A stretch of 64,000 bases of DNA from Pictodentalium vernedei (taxonomy: Eukaryota; Mollusca; Scaphopoda; Dentaliida; Dentaliidae): the NCBI GenBank assembly GCA_031216915.1, contig CM062297.1:536880971-536944970 (forward strand). The letters are read 5' to 3'. Shown here piece after piece: positions 33,497-46,257 of this stretch; within the stretch, counting starts at the first letter, position 1; the number at the start of each line of letters is the position of its first letter. The notes beneath the pieces were generated by a model. That model ran no database searches. It was not told where the DNA came from and worked only from the letters and a program-made list of their open reading frames with translations. Made by a program: the position numbers and the translations under genes.

Positions 33497-34923
33497 AATG
33501 ATGACTTCAGGTATATGTCCCGAAATTGGGAAACATAAAAAATAATTTTATAAATATTATAAAGTTACAGCACTGAACATCCAAAACCACCATTGAACAC
33601 TTCCTTCATCCAATAACAGCCTTGTATCCACCAATTCTTGCATTGATTTGTGAATGGCATCCTCAAAAAAGGAGATTTTAAAGCACAGATGTCATTTTAT
33701 TGCTGATGACTTTTAGGGTCAAACAAAGAATGCTGTTGGTGCCAATTCCGGTCATTTCCTGACATCTGCACATGCGCGGAGAGTAAATGTATGGAGGGCC
33801 AGATAGGACTTTTAATTTTCGGTTTTGCAAGCAAATTTTGGGGCCCTTGATAACTTTGAATGAGGCACCACCTTGTCTGGGCCATAGGTTTACAGTGTAA
33901 AAATACCAAGTTTTCTAAATCTTTCTTTCAGATATTTTTTACGAATAAATAGTTGTTACATGCTTTTGATTGTTCTCAGTTCTTTGGAAATGCTTCCCCT
34001 CATATTAACCCATCAAACAGAGGTATACCAAGTCAGAATATCAATTCACCCCAAAAAGCCCCCCATGGACAGAATATGAACAAGAGGCCCCAGAGGGCCT
34101 TAGGCGCTCACCGAATGTTCCATACTTTTAAGACACAAATTTTATCAAAAGCTATTCTTAAGGTTCTACAGAGTACATCTATGCTCTCTGTGGAGCTAAA
34201 ACATCAACAGGACTGAATAGGACAATGCTGCTGATCAAATATCAAAAAATTCTGCATGATGGTTCTGAAGAAGATTTTTAAAGAATTTTCCTTGAATTGC
34301 ACAAAGTAAACATTCACGCCCCCATAGTGAGGCCCAATATTGATCGAGGGACTCAAATTGAACAAACTTGAATCAGAACCTTACTAAGATGCTACATACC
34401 AAATATCAAAAGATTTTGCCCACTGGTTTGGGAGAAGATTTTTAAAGAATTCTTTCTTAAGTTGCACTAAGTGAAAATTCACGGCCCATAGGGAGCCCCA
34501 ATATTGATCGAGGGACTCGATTTGAAAAAAACGTGAATCAGACCCATACCAAGATGCTGCATACCAAATATCAAAAGATTCTGACCACTGGTTCTAGAGA
34601 AAAAAATTTTTGAAGATTTTTTCTTAAATTGCACCAAGAAAAAATCTACACACACATAGGTTGCCCCAATATTGATCGAGGAACTTCATTTGAACAAACT
34701 TGAATCAGACTCATACCAAGTTGCTGCATACCAAATATTGAAAGATTCTGCGCACTGGTTCTGGAGAGGAAGATATTTTTATACTGTACCAATGACCCAG
34801 ACTAAGCTGGTGCTAACTCTTAAATATTTAGGGCCAAACACAAATTTTACCCCCCAATCCCCCAAATTTGCATCTAAAACCGAAAATTACATGTCCTATA
34901 TGGTCCCCCATACTTTTACTCCA

Positions 34924-34937
34924 CTGCGCATGTGCAG
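34924..34937. promoter_or_regulatory. NRF-1-like palindrome in the 5' inverted repeat of DIRS E
   Basis: CTGCGCATGTGCAG here is one base off the 14-bp palindrome CTGCGCATGCGCAG found in the 3' repeat at 41787-41800 and twice in element A. It resembles the NRF-1 consensus (YGCGCAYGCGCR). A promoter role is inferred. Confidence 0.45.
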
Positions 34938-36099
34938 TGTCAAGGAGGTCTCGATATTGGTACAATTATTATTCTTTGTTTGGCCCTCAATTTAGTTCCA
35001 TCTCACTGATATTTGTGCTTGTAAATCTCAGTTTAAATGATGCCAGACACATAATTATGAGAGAAATGGTGGTTCTAAGGAGGAAATAGAAGGATGAGAG
35101 GAAGAAACAGTGGCAGGAAATGTTCAGGGCTGTAACTTATAATTTTTTTTACGAAATTATTTCATGTTGCCTATTTTCGAGGCATGGCCCTGATTGTTGT
35201 CATTCTTGCTATGAATGTACCATTGTTTGATCAGTATTTCCTCTCTCCCTTTCCTTTATTCCCCTCTTGCTATTCTCCCATGCTTCTGGCATATTTTTTG
35301 TAATGTTGATTACTAAAATTTCTGGGGAGTTTTGGCTTGGTAACAGAATAAATATTCTGTTTTTCCCCATGTTTACGTCCTCACCCTTGGGTGTTTAGGC
35401 GTTTTGGTCTGCATCTACCATCTGATGTTCTGCAGTTTCTTCTCTGGAAGCCTCTGTTTTGCATCATAATGTTTAAATTGGTAAGTGATTTCGGGCCATG
35501 TTTACCAGTGCCTGGAGTCATGTTTCCGGTTTTTGTACACTTTTTGTTTATGGAGACAATGGTTACTTCTGACAGTGATTGCTTGTCTTCTGCCTAGTTC
35601 AGTTCATGGCAAGATACATTATATTGTCTGTAAGTGTTACATTAATTTTCTGAAATAATTTTAAAATTTTTGTCCACACTTAGGCTTTTTTGGGATCCAT
35701 TTGGGCTCATTGTTCCCATTGGGAACTTGGGCTCTTCTGAAAATTTTTTCAAATTTTTTTTTTTGAAATTATTTTCTTTCAAAATGATTATAATGGATTA
35801 TATTATTATTATGTATCTTTGTTTCAAGGGTTAGTGCGAGTACTATGACTGTGTATATTTTTACTTGATGAAAAAATATTGTTCAATTGTAATGCGAGGA
35901 AATCTTCCTCTATTTCTCAGGTTCATGCGTTTCTTGTAGTCAATGTAATCGCACTAATTCTTGCTCTGTGTGTGTTGATTGGAATGACAAAGTTGGAGAC
36001 GTGTGTCACGGTATCTTGTTAGCGGTGAGGGGTCCATTCCGGTCCTCTCTCCACAGGGTCACTCTACTTTATCAGTCTCTTTTTCAGAAGAACAAGATC

Positions 36100-38730
36100 A
36101 GGGTGATGTTTCCGTGATGTCTTCAACAAGTGTGTCTCCGTCATTGCAATATTAGGGCTAGCGGAAAAGTGCTCAAGGTAATCCGACAATTGCCGAGGAG
36201 TTCCCTAGCAGGATCGAAGGCATTGATCGTCTGCTAGTCCGCCCGGTGTCGAATGGATCGGCAGCCGGGTTTGTCCGTTGCGGTCCAGGGAAGCAGTTTG
36301 AATGATGCGAGCACTATAAAACATCGAATGTGCACACCCAGCAACGACAGATCCGAGGATAGTACGGAGGAAGCCTGTCAGTCCGGTAGCTAGCTCGTCC
36401 AGGTCTACCCGGTCCGCGAGTGAGAGAGGCCCCCTCTCTCTTACATCAACATCTGCGCTGCGATGTTGTTGTATGTTCGTTCGTTAGTCGGAGCTTACGT
36501 CCACTCCTCCTGCTTGGGATGCTCCGTCGCATAGACAGTCCGACGCGGCTGTTATATTGGCTTCCTCATCCTCACGTCAACACACACGACCGCACCCTGG
36601 CTATGTGACCACAGATTTCCAGGAGACGTTCGCATATTATATAAATGCAGGAATGAACGTCCATGGTGCTCCTGCTTTGCCGACCAGGGAATACACGTTG
36701 ACCAGGTCACTCCATCTGCTAGCCAAGGACACGAGGCCTTTCCAGTTGGGACGTTCGCAAATTATATAAATGCAGGAATGAACGTCCTGGGAGCTTCCAA
36801 CGGATAATTACATAGGACCACAGCTCCACAGGCCTCATTAACGAACATGAACAGGGTGATGTTACCTTGATGTCTTCAAAAGTGTGCTTCCGTGGTCACA
36901 GTTAAATGAAGAGCTAGCGGTAAAAGTGCTTATGCAGATACATCAATTGCCTAAGAGGTCCTAAGTAGGATCGGCGGCATTGGCGTCCGCTAGCTCGCCC
37001 AGAGTAGTGACCATTCATCGAATGGCTCAGCAGCCAGATTCGTCCGTTGCGGTCCAGGAAGGAGATTTGGGTGATGTGAGCACTATAAAAATACAATGTG
37101 CACACCCAGTGACGATGGTACAGAGGAAGCCTATTAGTCCGGTTCCTAGCTCGCCCAGGTCCATATGGGCTGCGAGCCAGAGAGGTCCTTCTCTCGTACA
37201 ACAACAACTGGGCTCAGATGTTGTGGTACAAAACGTTCCTCAGTCAGAGCATACATCCACCGCTCGGGACGCTCCGTTATATAGACAGTCCGGAGAGACT
37301 GCTCTTTGGGCTTCCTCATCCTCACGGCAGCACACACGACTGCACCTTGGCTACGTGACCAGTGATATCCAACCAACATCGCCAACCAGTGATTCTACGG
37401 CGACTAGGTCACGCCATCCAGTAGCCAAGGATACGAGGCCTTCTTACTCCGAATGTTCGCATATAAGAAGTATGCAGGAGTCAACGTCCAAGGAGCTTCC
37501 AGAGGCTAAATCCTGTAAGACCGCAGCTCCACAGGCCTCCGTTACGGATGTGCTATCATAGATAGCACAAATTATCGCAGCATCCCACAGAAACTCGGTC
37601 GGATTAGGAATTATCTGAGGAAGCTGGGTCGGTATGTTCCGCTGCAAGTTCAGGCACGGACGACCAAGAATTTTAAGTGGTCCGACAGGATGGTGAAAGG
37701 GATACAGAGGAGTTGTAATTTTCCCTTTTGGAACAACATAATTGCCATAGAGTCCATCTGGCATTATCATCTGACGTTGTTCCTCCGGACCAAAATGCTG
37801 CGTTGCCGGATAAGAGACTGATAGCGCCACTGGACACAGAATTCTTTAATCGGTTTAGGGACATTGTCCCTGAGTTTCCAACACAGTCCAGAAATATCTC
37901 ACGGACATTTGAACTATTGAATGACGCTATATATAACTTGCTACCAAAACGGGCAGGTCCGGTTTCTTATTGGTAAATGCTTTACATCTGCCTTTCATCA
38001 ATTCAAGGAATAATTTGAAAGGGCAGGACAGAGCATTCCAAGAGTTCCTCTGCGACTAGATGACCAGGCTGAAGACCTAGTATTGTCTATACTGTCGTCT
38101 ATGTCAATTCCAACCACGTCGTTGGAAACGACAATATCGTCTAACAGAGGTAACTTAGACGCATTATTGTACGCAGATCACCTTACCAGAGCGTTATCAT
38201 TATGTCTCGAAAGAAAAGAATTCCAGGATGTACAACCTCCTTAAGAGTTCTTTCAAGGGCCTTAGCATTCTCCACGTATAACTCTGCCCTTTTAGTGGCA
38301 ATATGGAGTTGGTTAGACGTGTCTTGGCACTGGCTACATCCACGCGTGTGGATAGTAAGGTGGAAAACTCTCTCAGAGTCGCTCCGGTCTCCGGAGAGCT
38401 TCTCTTCGACAGCAAGCTTTCCGCAATCTATGATCAGATATCTAAGAAAGCTTCAGACTCTCTGCTATTTAAATCCGTTTCCAATAAGTCGGATTCAGCG
38501 GAGAAGAGTAGGACAGGCACTTCGAGGGCGAATACGTCCAAGGGAAGTTCATATAGAGGTTCCTATGCGTCCTCTAGGTCTTACTCTAGAGACCGTCAGA
38601 GTAGCGACTCAGGTAGGGGCTGTAATATTGGCCGAGACTTCCGGTCAGATGCCCTTAGGTCGACGGGGCGAGGTGCGGGCCGTGGAGGACATAGTTTCTC
38701 CTACCGCAAGCCTAGCAGGACCAGGAGGTA
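36100..38730 (+). pseudogene. Gag-like region of DIRS E
   Basis: Fragments include SSSSRQHTRLHLGYVTSDIQ, a Ser/Thr-rich stretch ending AAPQASVTDVLS (to 37561), LIAPLDTEFFNRF and SRNISRTFELLNDAIYNLL (about 37770-37960), and an Arg/Ser-rich tail (RANTSKGSSYRGSYASSRSY, about 38520-38600) that looks like a nucleic-acid-binding C-terminus. Segments around GYVTSDIQ repeat within the region. Order and neighbours fit a DIRS first ORF. It is broken. Confidence 0.7.
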
Positions 38731-38788
38731 ATGGTATTAACCTCTATCATGTTCCAGTGGGCGGAAGACTGTCGAGTTTCTCAACCAA

Positions 38789-40550
38789 TTGGGAGTAGAT
38801 TACGGACGTCCCTTGGGTTCGAGGGGTGATTTTGGAAGGACTAAATTGTCCTTCAAAGGAAAACCTCCGTTAACTCAAAGTCCAAGATGGACTCAGCTTC
38901 CATCAAGTCCGCAGAAAAGAGGCTCGCTTCCATCAGAAGTCCAGTCTCTTCTGGAGAAGATCGCGATAGAGATCGTAGAAATCCAGGAATCTCCAGGTTT
39001 CTACAACCATACTTTTCTGGTTCCAAAACCAGACGGCTCGTTTTGTTCACTCATAAATCTGAGCTGGATAAACAAGCTGATCGTGGCTCCAAGATTCTAT
39101 ATGGAGACCATCCGATCGGTCAGAGCAAGTATTCGGGTGAACGACTATGCTACATGCATAGATCTCAAAGATGCGTACTTTCACGTCATGGTACATCAGG
39201 CGTTCAGAAAGTATCTTCGCTTCGCCGTCATAGGAGTCGTGTATCAGCTCCGAGCAATGTGCTTCGGTCTGAATCTAGCGCCCTGGGCTTTCACTCGAAT
39301 AATGAACTCAGTAATGAGCTCATTCGTCTGCTGTAACGTCGGCCTACCTGGACGGCATTCTTCAGAGGTATGGCAATGAGTTAACGCTTCAGAACGATGT
39401 GCAGAATCTGCTTCTATTGCTCCAACGTCTCGGTTTCATAAGTATACGAGGAGAAGTCGGATCTGGGGTCGTCCAAGTCATTCACCAACCAGGGGATGAG
39501 CTTCGAGACGCACAACAAATCTTGTTCGTCTGCCGTTAACCAGAGCGAAATTAATCAATTGTTACGCTCGCTACTGTCTTCACAGACAATGTTACAGCGA
39601 GAGATTTGATAGGTTTGTGCTAAGCTACCGCGGATTTTATTCCAATGGGGCGGCTACGCACTCGTCCTCTCCAAATTTTTCTGACTCAGAATTGGAGGGT
39701 GGAGATTTATTCGCTCGATACGGACATCTTCTTGTCAAATCAAGTGAACAAGACATTCAGACTTGGGCAGATATTCAGTGGTTAACTCAGGGAGTTCCAC
39801 TGCAATTGCCAGGTCTGAGTTTTAAGTTTTGACGGATGCCAGTCAAACAGGTTGGGATGCAACATTGAGCCCAACGGATTTGAAGTGCCAGGATCTTTGG
39901 GATCCGCATTTCCTAATCAAGCACATAAACATGAAGAATGATGTCAATGTGGCTTGCGCTACATCATTGGATGAACGTTATTCAGAATGCTCACATGCAA
40001 ATTCTGTCCGACAATTCGACGGTATTAGCGTATATTCGGAACCAGGGTGGCACTCATTCCATTCTGTTATTCAAGTTAATGGAATGAATCCTTCTGTTTG
40101 TACTAGAACATTAAGTTCTCCTCTCAGTCCGTCATATTCCGGGTCGTCTGAACGTACTAGTGGACTCCCTTTCATGGAGGGGCCGCTTGTTGCTGTCAGA
40201 ATGGACTTTCAACAAACGAGTATTCAATCAGATTTGCTACCAACGAGAGCGGCCAATGATGGACTTTTTTGCAACGCATCTCAACAATCAGTTGCAAACT
40301 TATGTGTCACCATGTTCGGATCCTCGAGCGTTTGCAATAGACGCTCTATCGATCTCGTGAGATGGAATGATAGGATATGCGTATCCTCCAGCGCCGTTGT
40401 TTCAGCAGATATTGCTCAAGTTAAACAGTCTCAATGCAATTCTGTTGGTAGCATCTCTACCTCCACAGAGACCGTGGATTAATCTACTTAGGTGTCTGTT
40501 GTGGGACATGCTGTGGAAGCTTCCTCCACATTTCGGTCCATTCTATTGCT
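38789..40550 (+). pseudogene. RT and RNase H region of DIRS E
   Basis: RT landmarks are FLVPKPDGSFCSLINLSWIN, IDLKDAYFHVMVHQAFRKY and CFGLNLAPWAFTRIMNSVM (38990-39330). RNase H landmarks are TDASQTGWDATLSPTDLKCQ (from 39830) and, farther on, DSLSWRG (about 40160). A DIRS-typical tail includes DALSISW and IGYAYPPAPLFQQILLKL (about 40340-40430). Order and spacing agree with the minus-strand copy in element D. The region is broken several times and is not expressed as one protein. Confidence 0.85.
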
Positions 40551-40559
40551 AGATGGATT

Positions 40560-40990
40560 CAATTAACTATCCGTACTGCTTATGATATATATCTTCAACT
40601 CAGCAGTCTGTGCTTAAGATTTCAGCTCATGAAGTAAGAGTTCTTTCTACATCTTGGGCTTACGCTAATAGTGTTGCTATTACAAATCTAATGAGGGCTG
40701 CATATTGGTCTCAGCCTTCCATTTTCATGAATTTGTATCTTAGAAATATATATCTGTTGCTCAGAATGTCGTCCACTAAAAATCTTCAACTCAGCAGTCT
40801 GTGCTTAAGATTTTGGCGCATGAAGTAAAAGCTCTATCTACATCTTGGGCTTATGCTAATAGTGTTGCTATTACAGATTTGATGAAGGCTGCACATTCAC
40901 AAATTTTTATCTTAGAAATATTGAGTCCATTTCTGGAGATCTGCATGGTTTAGGTCCGTTATCTGTTGCTCAGAATGTCGTCCACTAAAC
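40560..40990 (+). pseudogene. Tyrosine recombinase C-terminal remnant of DIRS E
   Basis: SAHEVRVLSTSWAYANS followed by ITNLMRAAYWSQPSIF and MNLYLRN matches the C-terminal helices of DIRS-type tyrosine recombinases, which integrate the circular DNA product without target duplication. The segment occurs twice in direct repeat (about 40606 and 40789). Most of the enzyme is not recognisable, and the region is broken. Confidence 0.7.
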
Positions 40991-41593
40991 AGTTGCAACT
41001 ATAGTTATGCAGGCTTTCTGTTCCGGCAGTGACTCTGTCCTGCTGACCTCTTCGCTCTGGAGTATTTGATCCAGGGCAAGGGGGGGGGGGGGGGGGAGGG
41101 TGTTCCCTTAGGTCACCTGCTTTATAGTGTAAATCAAGGGAATACCTCTCCTGGAGTCAGTAATTCCGAGTCGGTACTGGGATGTTTTTAAAGTGTAAAG
41201 CTAATGTTTACTCATCCATGTAATATTTTTAAAGTGTAGCTTGGTGTGAAGCATTTGTATATGTCACGTGTCATACGGGCGTTAATATACAAACCTCTGA
41301 CACTTTTAATGAGTATAAAGAGTCTCATTTCTCTGGACTTCCTTTATTTATTGGCTTTCCTTTAAAAATATTAGCATAATGGGTTATACTGGAGGTTAAT
41401 AGAGATCATTGATGTTATTCTGCTCAATTACAGAATGGTGATGTGTCTTTCTCGTTTTGATGCAAATAAGAAAGATACATGTAAAGCCTATTTCTCCTTT
41501 CTCATCGAGGGGATAATTCGGTTATATGTAGTTGAGCCTATTGGATTTTCCTTATGTCCTAGGCCCTCCAACCTTTTAACTATGCAGCTAAGT

Positions 41594-41671
41594 CTGGGTC
41601 ATTGGTACAGTATAAAAATGTTAAAAAATTTATAGTAATTTCTATATTTTTTATACTTACCAATGACCCAG
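41594..41671 (+). repeat. Internal complementary region of DIRS E
   Basis: CTGGGTCATTGGTACAG...AAAAAT is the reverse complement of the left terminus (34775-34800). GTTAAAAAATTTATAG...GACCCAG is the reverse complement of the right terminus (41923-41974). The junction of the two halves defines both element ends. Confidence 0.85.
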
Positions 41672-43836
41672 ACGGGGATGGCTCTCCCATGAGTTGGGAA
41701 CTCATACCTCCCCACTGAGTACATAACGCTTACCAGGCACTCGTTGTAAGAATGATAATTGCGCCAATTTCGAGACCTCCTTGACACTGCGCATGCGCAG
41801 TGGAGTAAAAGTATGGAGGACCATATAGGACATGTAATTTTCAGTTTTTGATGCAAATTTTGGGGATTGGGGGGTAAAATTTGTGTTTGGCCCTAAATAT
41901 TTAAGAGTTAGCACCAGCTAAGTCTGGGTCATTGGTAAGTATAAAATATATATAAATTACTATAAATTTTTTTACTTTTCCTTAAATTGCACTAAGGAAA
42001 AATTCATGCCCCTATAGGGAGCCCCAATATTGATCAAGGGACTTGATTTGAACAAACTTGAATCAGTCCCACTCCAAGATGCTGCATACAAAATATCAAA
42101 AGATTCTGCCCATTGGTTCTGGAGAAGATTTTAAACAAATTTTCTTAAATTGCACTAAGTAAAAATTCACACCCCCATAGTGAGCCCCAATATTGGTTGA
42201 GGGACTCGATCTGAACAAACTTGAATCCGACCCATGATGCATACCAAATATCAAAAGATTCTGCCCATTGGTTCTGGAGAAGAAGATTTTTAAAGCATTT
42301 TTCTTAAATTGCATGTAAAAATTCATGCCCCCATAATGAGCCCCAATATTGATTGAGGGACTCGATTTGAACAAACTTGAATCAGACCCATACCAAGATG
42401 CTGCATTCCAAGTATCAAAAGATTCTGCCCACTGGTTCTGGAGAAGATTTTTTAATAATTTGTCTATAATTCATACGGTGCTATCAGAGTTATGCCCCAT
42501 AAGAGTCCCCAAGGGACGTGGCCATTTCATTTGAACAAACATGAATTGCCATATAGTAATGAACATCCACATGAAGTTTCGTGAAATTCGGACCAGTGGT
42601 TTCAGAGGAGAAGTTGTTTGAAAAATTGTAAATTGTACCAAGTTGAAATTCAAATTCCCATAATCAGCCTTAATATGAACAAAGGGACTCAATTTGTACA
42701 AACTTGAATGAAGCCCATACTGGAATGCCATATACCAAATATCAAAAGACTCTGCATGCTGGTTCTGGAGAAGAAGATTTTTAAAGAATTAGACTTAAAT
42801 TGCACAAAATAAAAATACATGCCCCCCATATTGAGCCCAAATATTGATTTGGGGGGGGGGGGGGGGGGAGGGAACTCAATTTAAACAAACTTGAATCAGA
42901 CCCATACTAGCATCCTGCATACCAAATATCAAAAGATTCTGCCCACTGGTTCTGGAAAAGATTTTTAAAGAATTTTTCTTGAACTGTACTAAGTAAAAAT
43001 ACACGCCCCCCATAGTGAGCCCCAATATTGATCAAAAGACTCAATTTGAACAAACGTGAATCCAACCCATACTAAGATGCTGCATACAAAATATCTAAAG
43101 ATTCTGCCCACTGGTTCTGGTGAAGAAGATTGTTAACGATTTTTTCTTAAATTGCACTAAGTAAAAATTCACACCCCCATAGTGAACCCAAATATTGAAC
43201 GGGGGATTCAATTTGAACAAACTTGAATCAGACCCATACCAAGATGCTGTATACCCAAATATCAAAAGATTCTGCCCACTGGTTCTGGAGAAGATTTTTA
43301 AAGAATTTTTCTTAAATTGCGCTAAGTAAAAATTTACGCCCCCATAGTGAGCCCCAATATTGGCTGAGGGACTTGCTTTGAACAAACTTGAATCAGACCT
43401 ATACCAAGATGCTGCATACCAAGTATCAAAAGATTCTGCCTATTGGTTCTGGAGAAAAAGATTTTTTAATAATTTGTCTATAATTCAAACGGTGCTATCA
43501 GAGTTATGCCCCATACAGAGCCCGCAAGGGACATGGCCATTTCATTTGAACAACCATGAATTGCCATATAGTAATGAACATCCACATAAAGTTTCGTGAA
43601 AATCGGACCAGTGGTTTCAGAGGAGAAGTCGTTTGAAAAATGTTCACGACGATGGACAACGATGACGGACGGCAAGTGATAAGTTAAGCTCCCTTCGGTG
43701 AGCTAAAAACTAATTTTAATCGATTTCTTTTCTAACGTGAGAATGCAGACCATTTTCAGTTGTCTCTGCATTTTGAACACTGCACTAAACATTTGCAATG
43801 ATTTTTGGAAAGGTTTCATGGACATCTTACAAAAAA

Positions 43837-46257
43837 ACAAGAGGCCCCAGGGGGCCTGAGGGCGCTCACCTGACATGGTAGCATAAATATCAACCCAGAG
43901 AATTGATTTCCACAAGTTGCATCTGCTCCTCCTAAGAAAAGCTGAAACCAAATATCCAAATATTCTGACCAGTGGATCAAACCTGAAACTCACACCCCTA
44001 AGGATTCTGCACACCAAATATCAAAACATTCCGACTGCTGGATTCGAAGAAGAAGACTTTTAAAGAAAATTCCTCATTTTGAACCAAGTTACAAGTTGAG
44101 CTCCCACAATCAGCCCAAATATGGACCTAGGGACATGGCTTGAACAAACTTGAATCTTACCCCCCTAAGGATGCTGCATAAAAAATATCAAAAGCATTCA
44201 TCTGCTGGATCTGAAGATTTTTAAAGAAAATTCCTCATTTTGAACTAAGTTGTCATTCAGGCTCCCATAGTGAGCCCAAATATGAACCAAGGGACTTGGC
44301 TTGAACAAACTTGAATCTCAGCCCCCCTAAGGGTGCTCCATACCAAATATCAAAACATTCCAACTGCTGAATCTGAAGAAGATTTTTAAAGAAAAATTCC
44401 TCATATTGACTAAGTTATAATCTGGGCTCCCACAGGGAGCCCAAATATGGACCCATGGACTTGGCTTTAACACACTTGAATCCCTCCCTCCCCTCAAGGA
44501 TGCTACTCACCACATATCAAACCATTCCGACTGCTGGATCTGAAGAAGATTTTTTAAGAAAATTCCTCATTTCGAACAAAGTTACAATTCAAGCTCCCAC
44601 AGTGAGCCCAAATATGGACCTAGGGACATGGCTTGAACAAACTTGAATCTCACCCCCCTAAGGATGCTGCATACCAAATATCACAAGATTCCGCCTGCTG
44701 GATCTTGAGAAGAAGATTTTCAAAGAAATTTGCCTGAAATGCACTAAGCTCAAATTTGGGCTCCTATACTGAGCCCAAATATAAACCCAGCGGGCCGATT
44801 TGAACAGACTTGAATCAGATCCACCCCACAATGTTGCATACCAAATATCACAAGTTTCTGCCTGCTGGATCTGGAGAAGATTTTTGAAGAAATTTGCCTG
44901 AAATGCACTAAGTTTGAATTTGGGCTTCTATAGTGAGCCCAAATATGAATCCAGGTGGCCGATTTGAACAAACTTGAATCAGATCCACCCCACAATGTTG
45001 CATACCAAATATCAAAAGATTCTGCCAGCAGGATCTGGAGAAGAAGATTTTTGAAGAAATTTGCCTGAAATGCATTAAGTTCAAATTCGAGTTTCTATAG
45101 TGAGCCCAAATATGAATCTAGGGAGCCGATTTGAACAAAATAGAATCAGATCCACCCCACAATGTTGCATACCAAATATCAAAAGATTCTGCCTGCTGGA
45201 TCTAGAGAAGAAGATTTTTTAAGAAATTTGCCTGAAAAGCACTAAGTTCAAATTTGGGCTCCTATACTGAGCCCAAATATAAACCCAGGGGGCCGATTTG
45301 AACAAACTTGAATCAGATCCACCCCACAATGTTGCATACCAAATATCAAAAGATTCTGCCTGCTGGATCTGGAGAAGAAGATTTTTTAAGAAATTTGCCT
45401 GAAATGCACTAAGTTCGAAATCGGGCTCCTATACTGAGCCCAAATATGAACCCAGGGGGCCGATTTGAACAAACTTGAATCAGATCCACCCTACAATGTT
45501 GCATACCAAATATCAAAAGATTCTGCCTGCTGGATCTGGAGAAGAAGATTTTTTAATGTTTTCCCCATTGCCTACAGTGTTAAAAAGTGCTGACTCAGCA
45601 CTTTTTCAAAGTCCCGAAACTGTACCCTATGATAAAACTGATGGCAATTTTTTTTTACCAATTCTTTCTGTTGGTCCTAAGGAAGCTTCACACCAAATAA
45701 AAATTCTCGGTGCCGTGTAGTTTTGGAGATATGGGCGTTTTAATTTTTTTCTATTTTTAGCTCCTGCGGTTCCCATGGGGCTACAGGAAAAAAAAATCAG
45801 CATAAATTAGGTACTTATGACCCAATAAGCCCTCACATAAAATTTGGTTCAAATCAGCCTCTCGGTTTGGAAAATATAAATTTTGGGCGGGCCAAAAATT
45901 TTGCCTCTCCCATAACGACACCAAGTATGGGCCCACAAACTTCTCTTGAACAAATCTGAGTCTACACCCCAAAAGGAAGCTGCACACCAAATATCAAGTC
46001 TCTGCTACTGCTAGTTCATGAGAAGATTTTTTAAGATTTCAGCACACTTTTTGGGTGTGGCCCTACCCACGGGCGAGGCAACTTGATTTGAACAAAATCA
46101 AATTGCGATGTCATAACAAACTATTATCTCAAATATCAATTAAATTGGTTCAGCGGTTTGGGAGGAGAAGACGCAAACACCATGTTCACGGACGACGGCG
46201 GACGCCGGACGACGAGTGATCACTAAAGCTCTCCTGACTGAAAGTCAGGTGAGCTAA
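43837..46257 (+). mobile_element. Minisatellite-bearing element, family i
   Basis: The 5' end is ACAAG plus palindrome AGGCCCCAGGGGGCCT (from 43842), then GCGCTCACCTGACA. The 3' end is a GACGGACGACGG-like patch (46190-46215) and hairpin 46227-46255 (AGCTCTCCTGACT / AGTCAGGTGAGCT), then AATAA. The first part has ~150-bp monomers (GACTGCTGGATCTGAAGAAG type, 43900-44690). The second part has ~167-bp monomers of the 10990-13935 type (44690-45560), followed by the same unique 3' segment as 13930-14600 (CTGACTCAGCACTTTTTC, GGTCCTAAGGAAGCT, TTTTAGCTCCTGCGGTTCCC). Two monomer types in one element suggest recombination between subfamilies. Confidence 0.8.

Larger units (their letters stand above)
24633..33905 (-). 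mobile_element. DIRS-type retrotransposon fossil D
   Basis: It has inverted terminal repeats (about 24660-24860 and 33700-33905) and an internal complementary region (24934-25013) complementary to both ends. On the minus strand the parts are gag-like (28150-30300), then RT and RNase H (26690-28150). I could not recognise the tyrosine recombinase. The inverted repeats differ at many positions, so this copy is older than A and E. Coding regions are interrupted several times. The leader is split by a 2.35-kb minisatellite element. C runs at 25425-25436 (G in the sense strand) precede the internal complementary region. Confidence 0.85.
34775..41974 (+). mobile_element. DIRS-type retrotransposon fossil E, best preserved DIRS copy
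   Basis: Inverted terminal repeats 34775-34985 and 41754-41974 differ at roughly nine positions in ~160 bp by eye, so this copy is older than A and younger than D. The internal complementary region is at 41594-41671. Plus-strand order: leader (34990-36100), gag-like (36100-38730), RT and RNase H (38789-40550), tyrosine-recombinase remnant (40560-40990), polypurine G tract (about 41075-41100), internal complementary region. It is broken, with several interruptions in pol and most of the recombinase not recognisable. The insertion splits a ~160-bp monomer array cleanly with no visible target duplication, as DIRS integration predicts. Confidence 0.9.
34080..43706 (+). mobile_element. Minisatellite-bearing element, family i, split by DIRS E
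   Basis: The 5' end is CAAG plus palindrome AGGCCCCAGAGGGCCT (34085-34100), then GCGCTCACC. The 3' end is a GACGGAC-like patch (about 43650-43672) and hairpin 43687-43704 (AGCTCCC..GGTGAGCT) followed by AAAA. The interior is an array of ~160-bp monomers with landmarks TGCATACCAAATATCAAAAG, GCCCACTGGTTCTGGAGAAG, TTGCACTAAGTAAAAATTCA and GAGCCCCAATATTGATCGAG. The array runs 34110-34774 and resumes at 41975-43600, with DIRS E in between. A G run of ~19 lies at about 42849-42868. Confidence 0.75.

Noticed and set aside
34775-41974. LTR retrotransposon interpretation of the RT/RNase H elements
   Set aside because: The terminal repeats are inverted, an internal complementary region is present and a tyrosine-recombinase remnant follows RNase H, so these are DIRS elements. 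No direct LTRs or integrase were seen.
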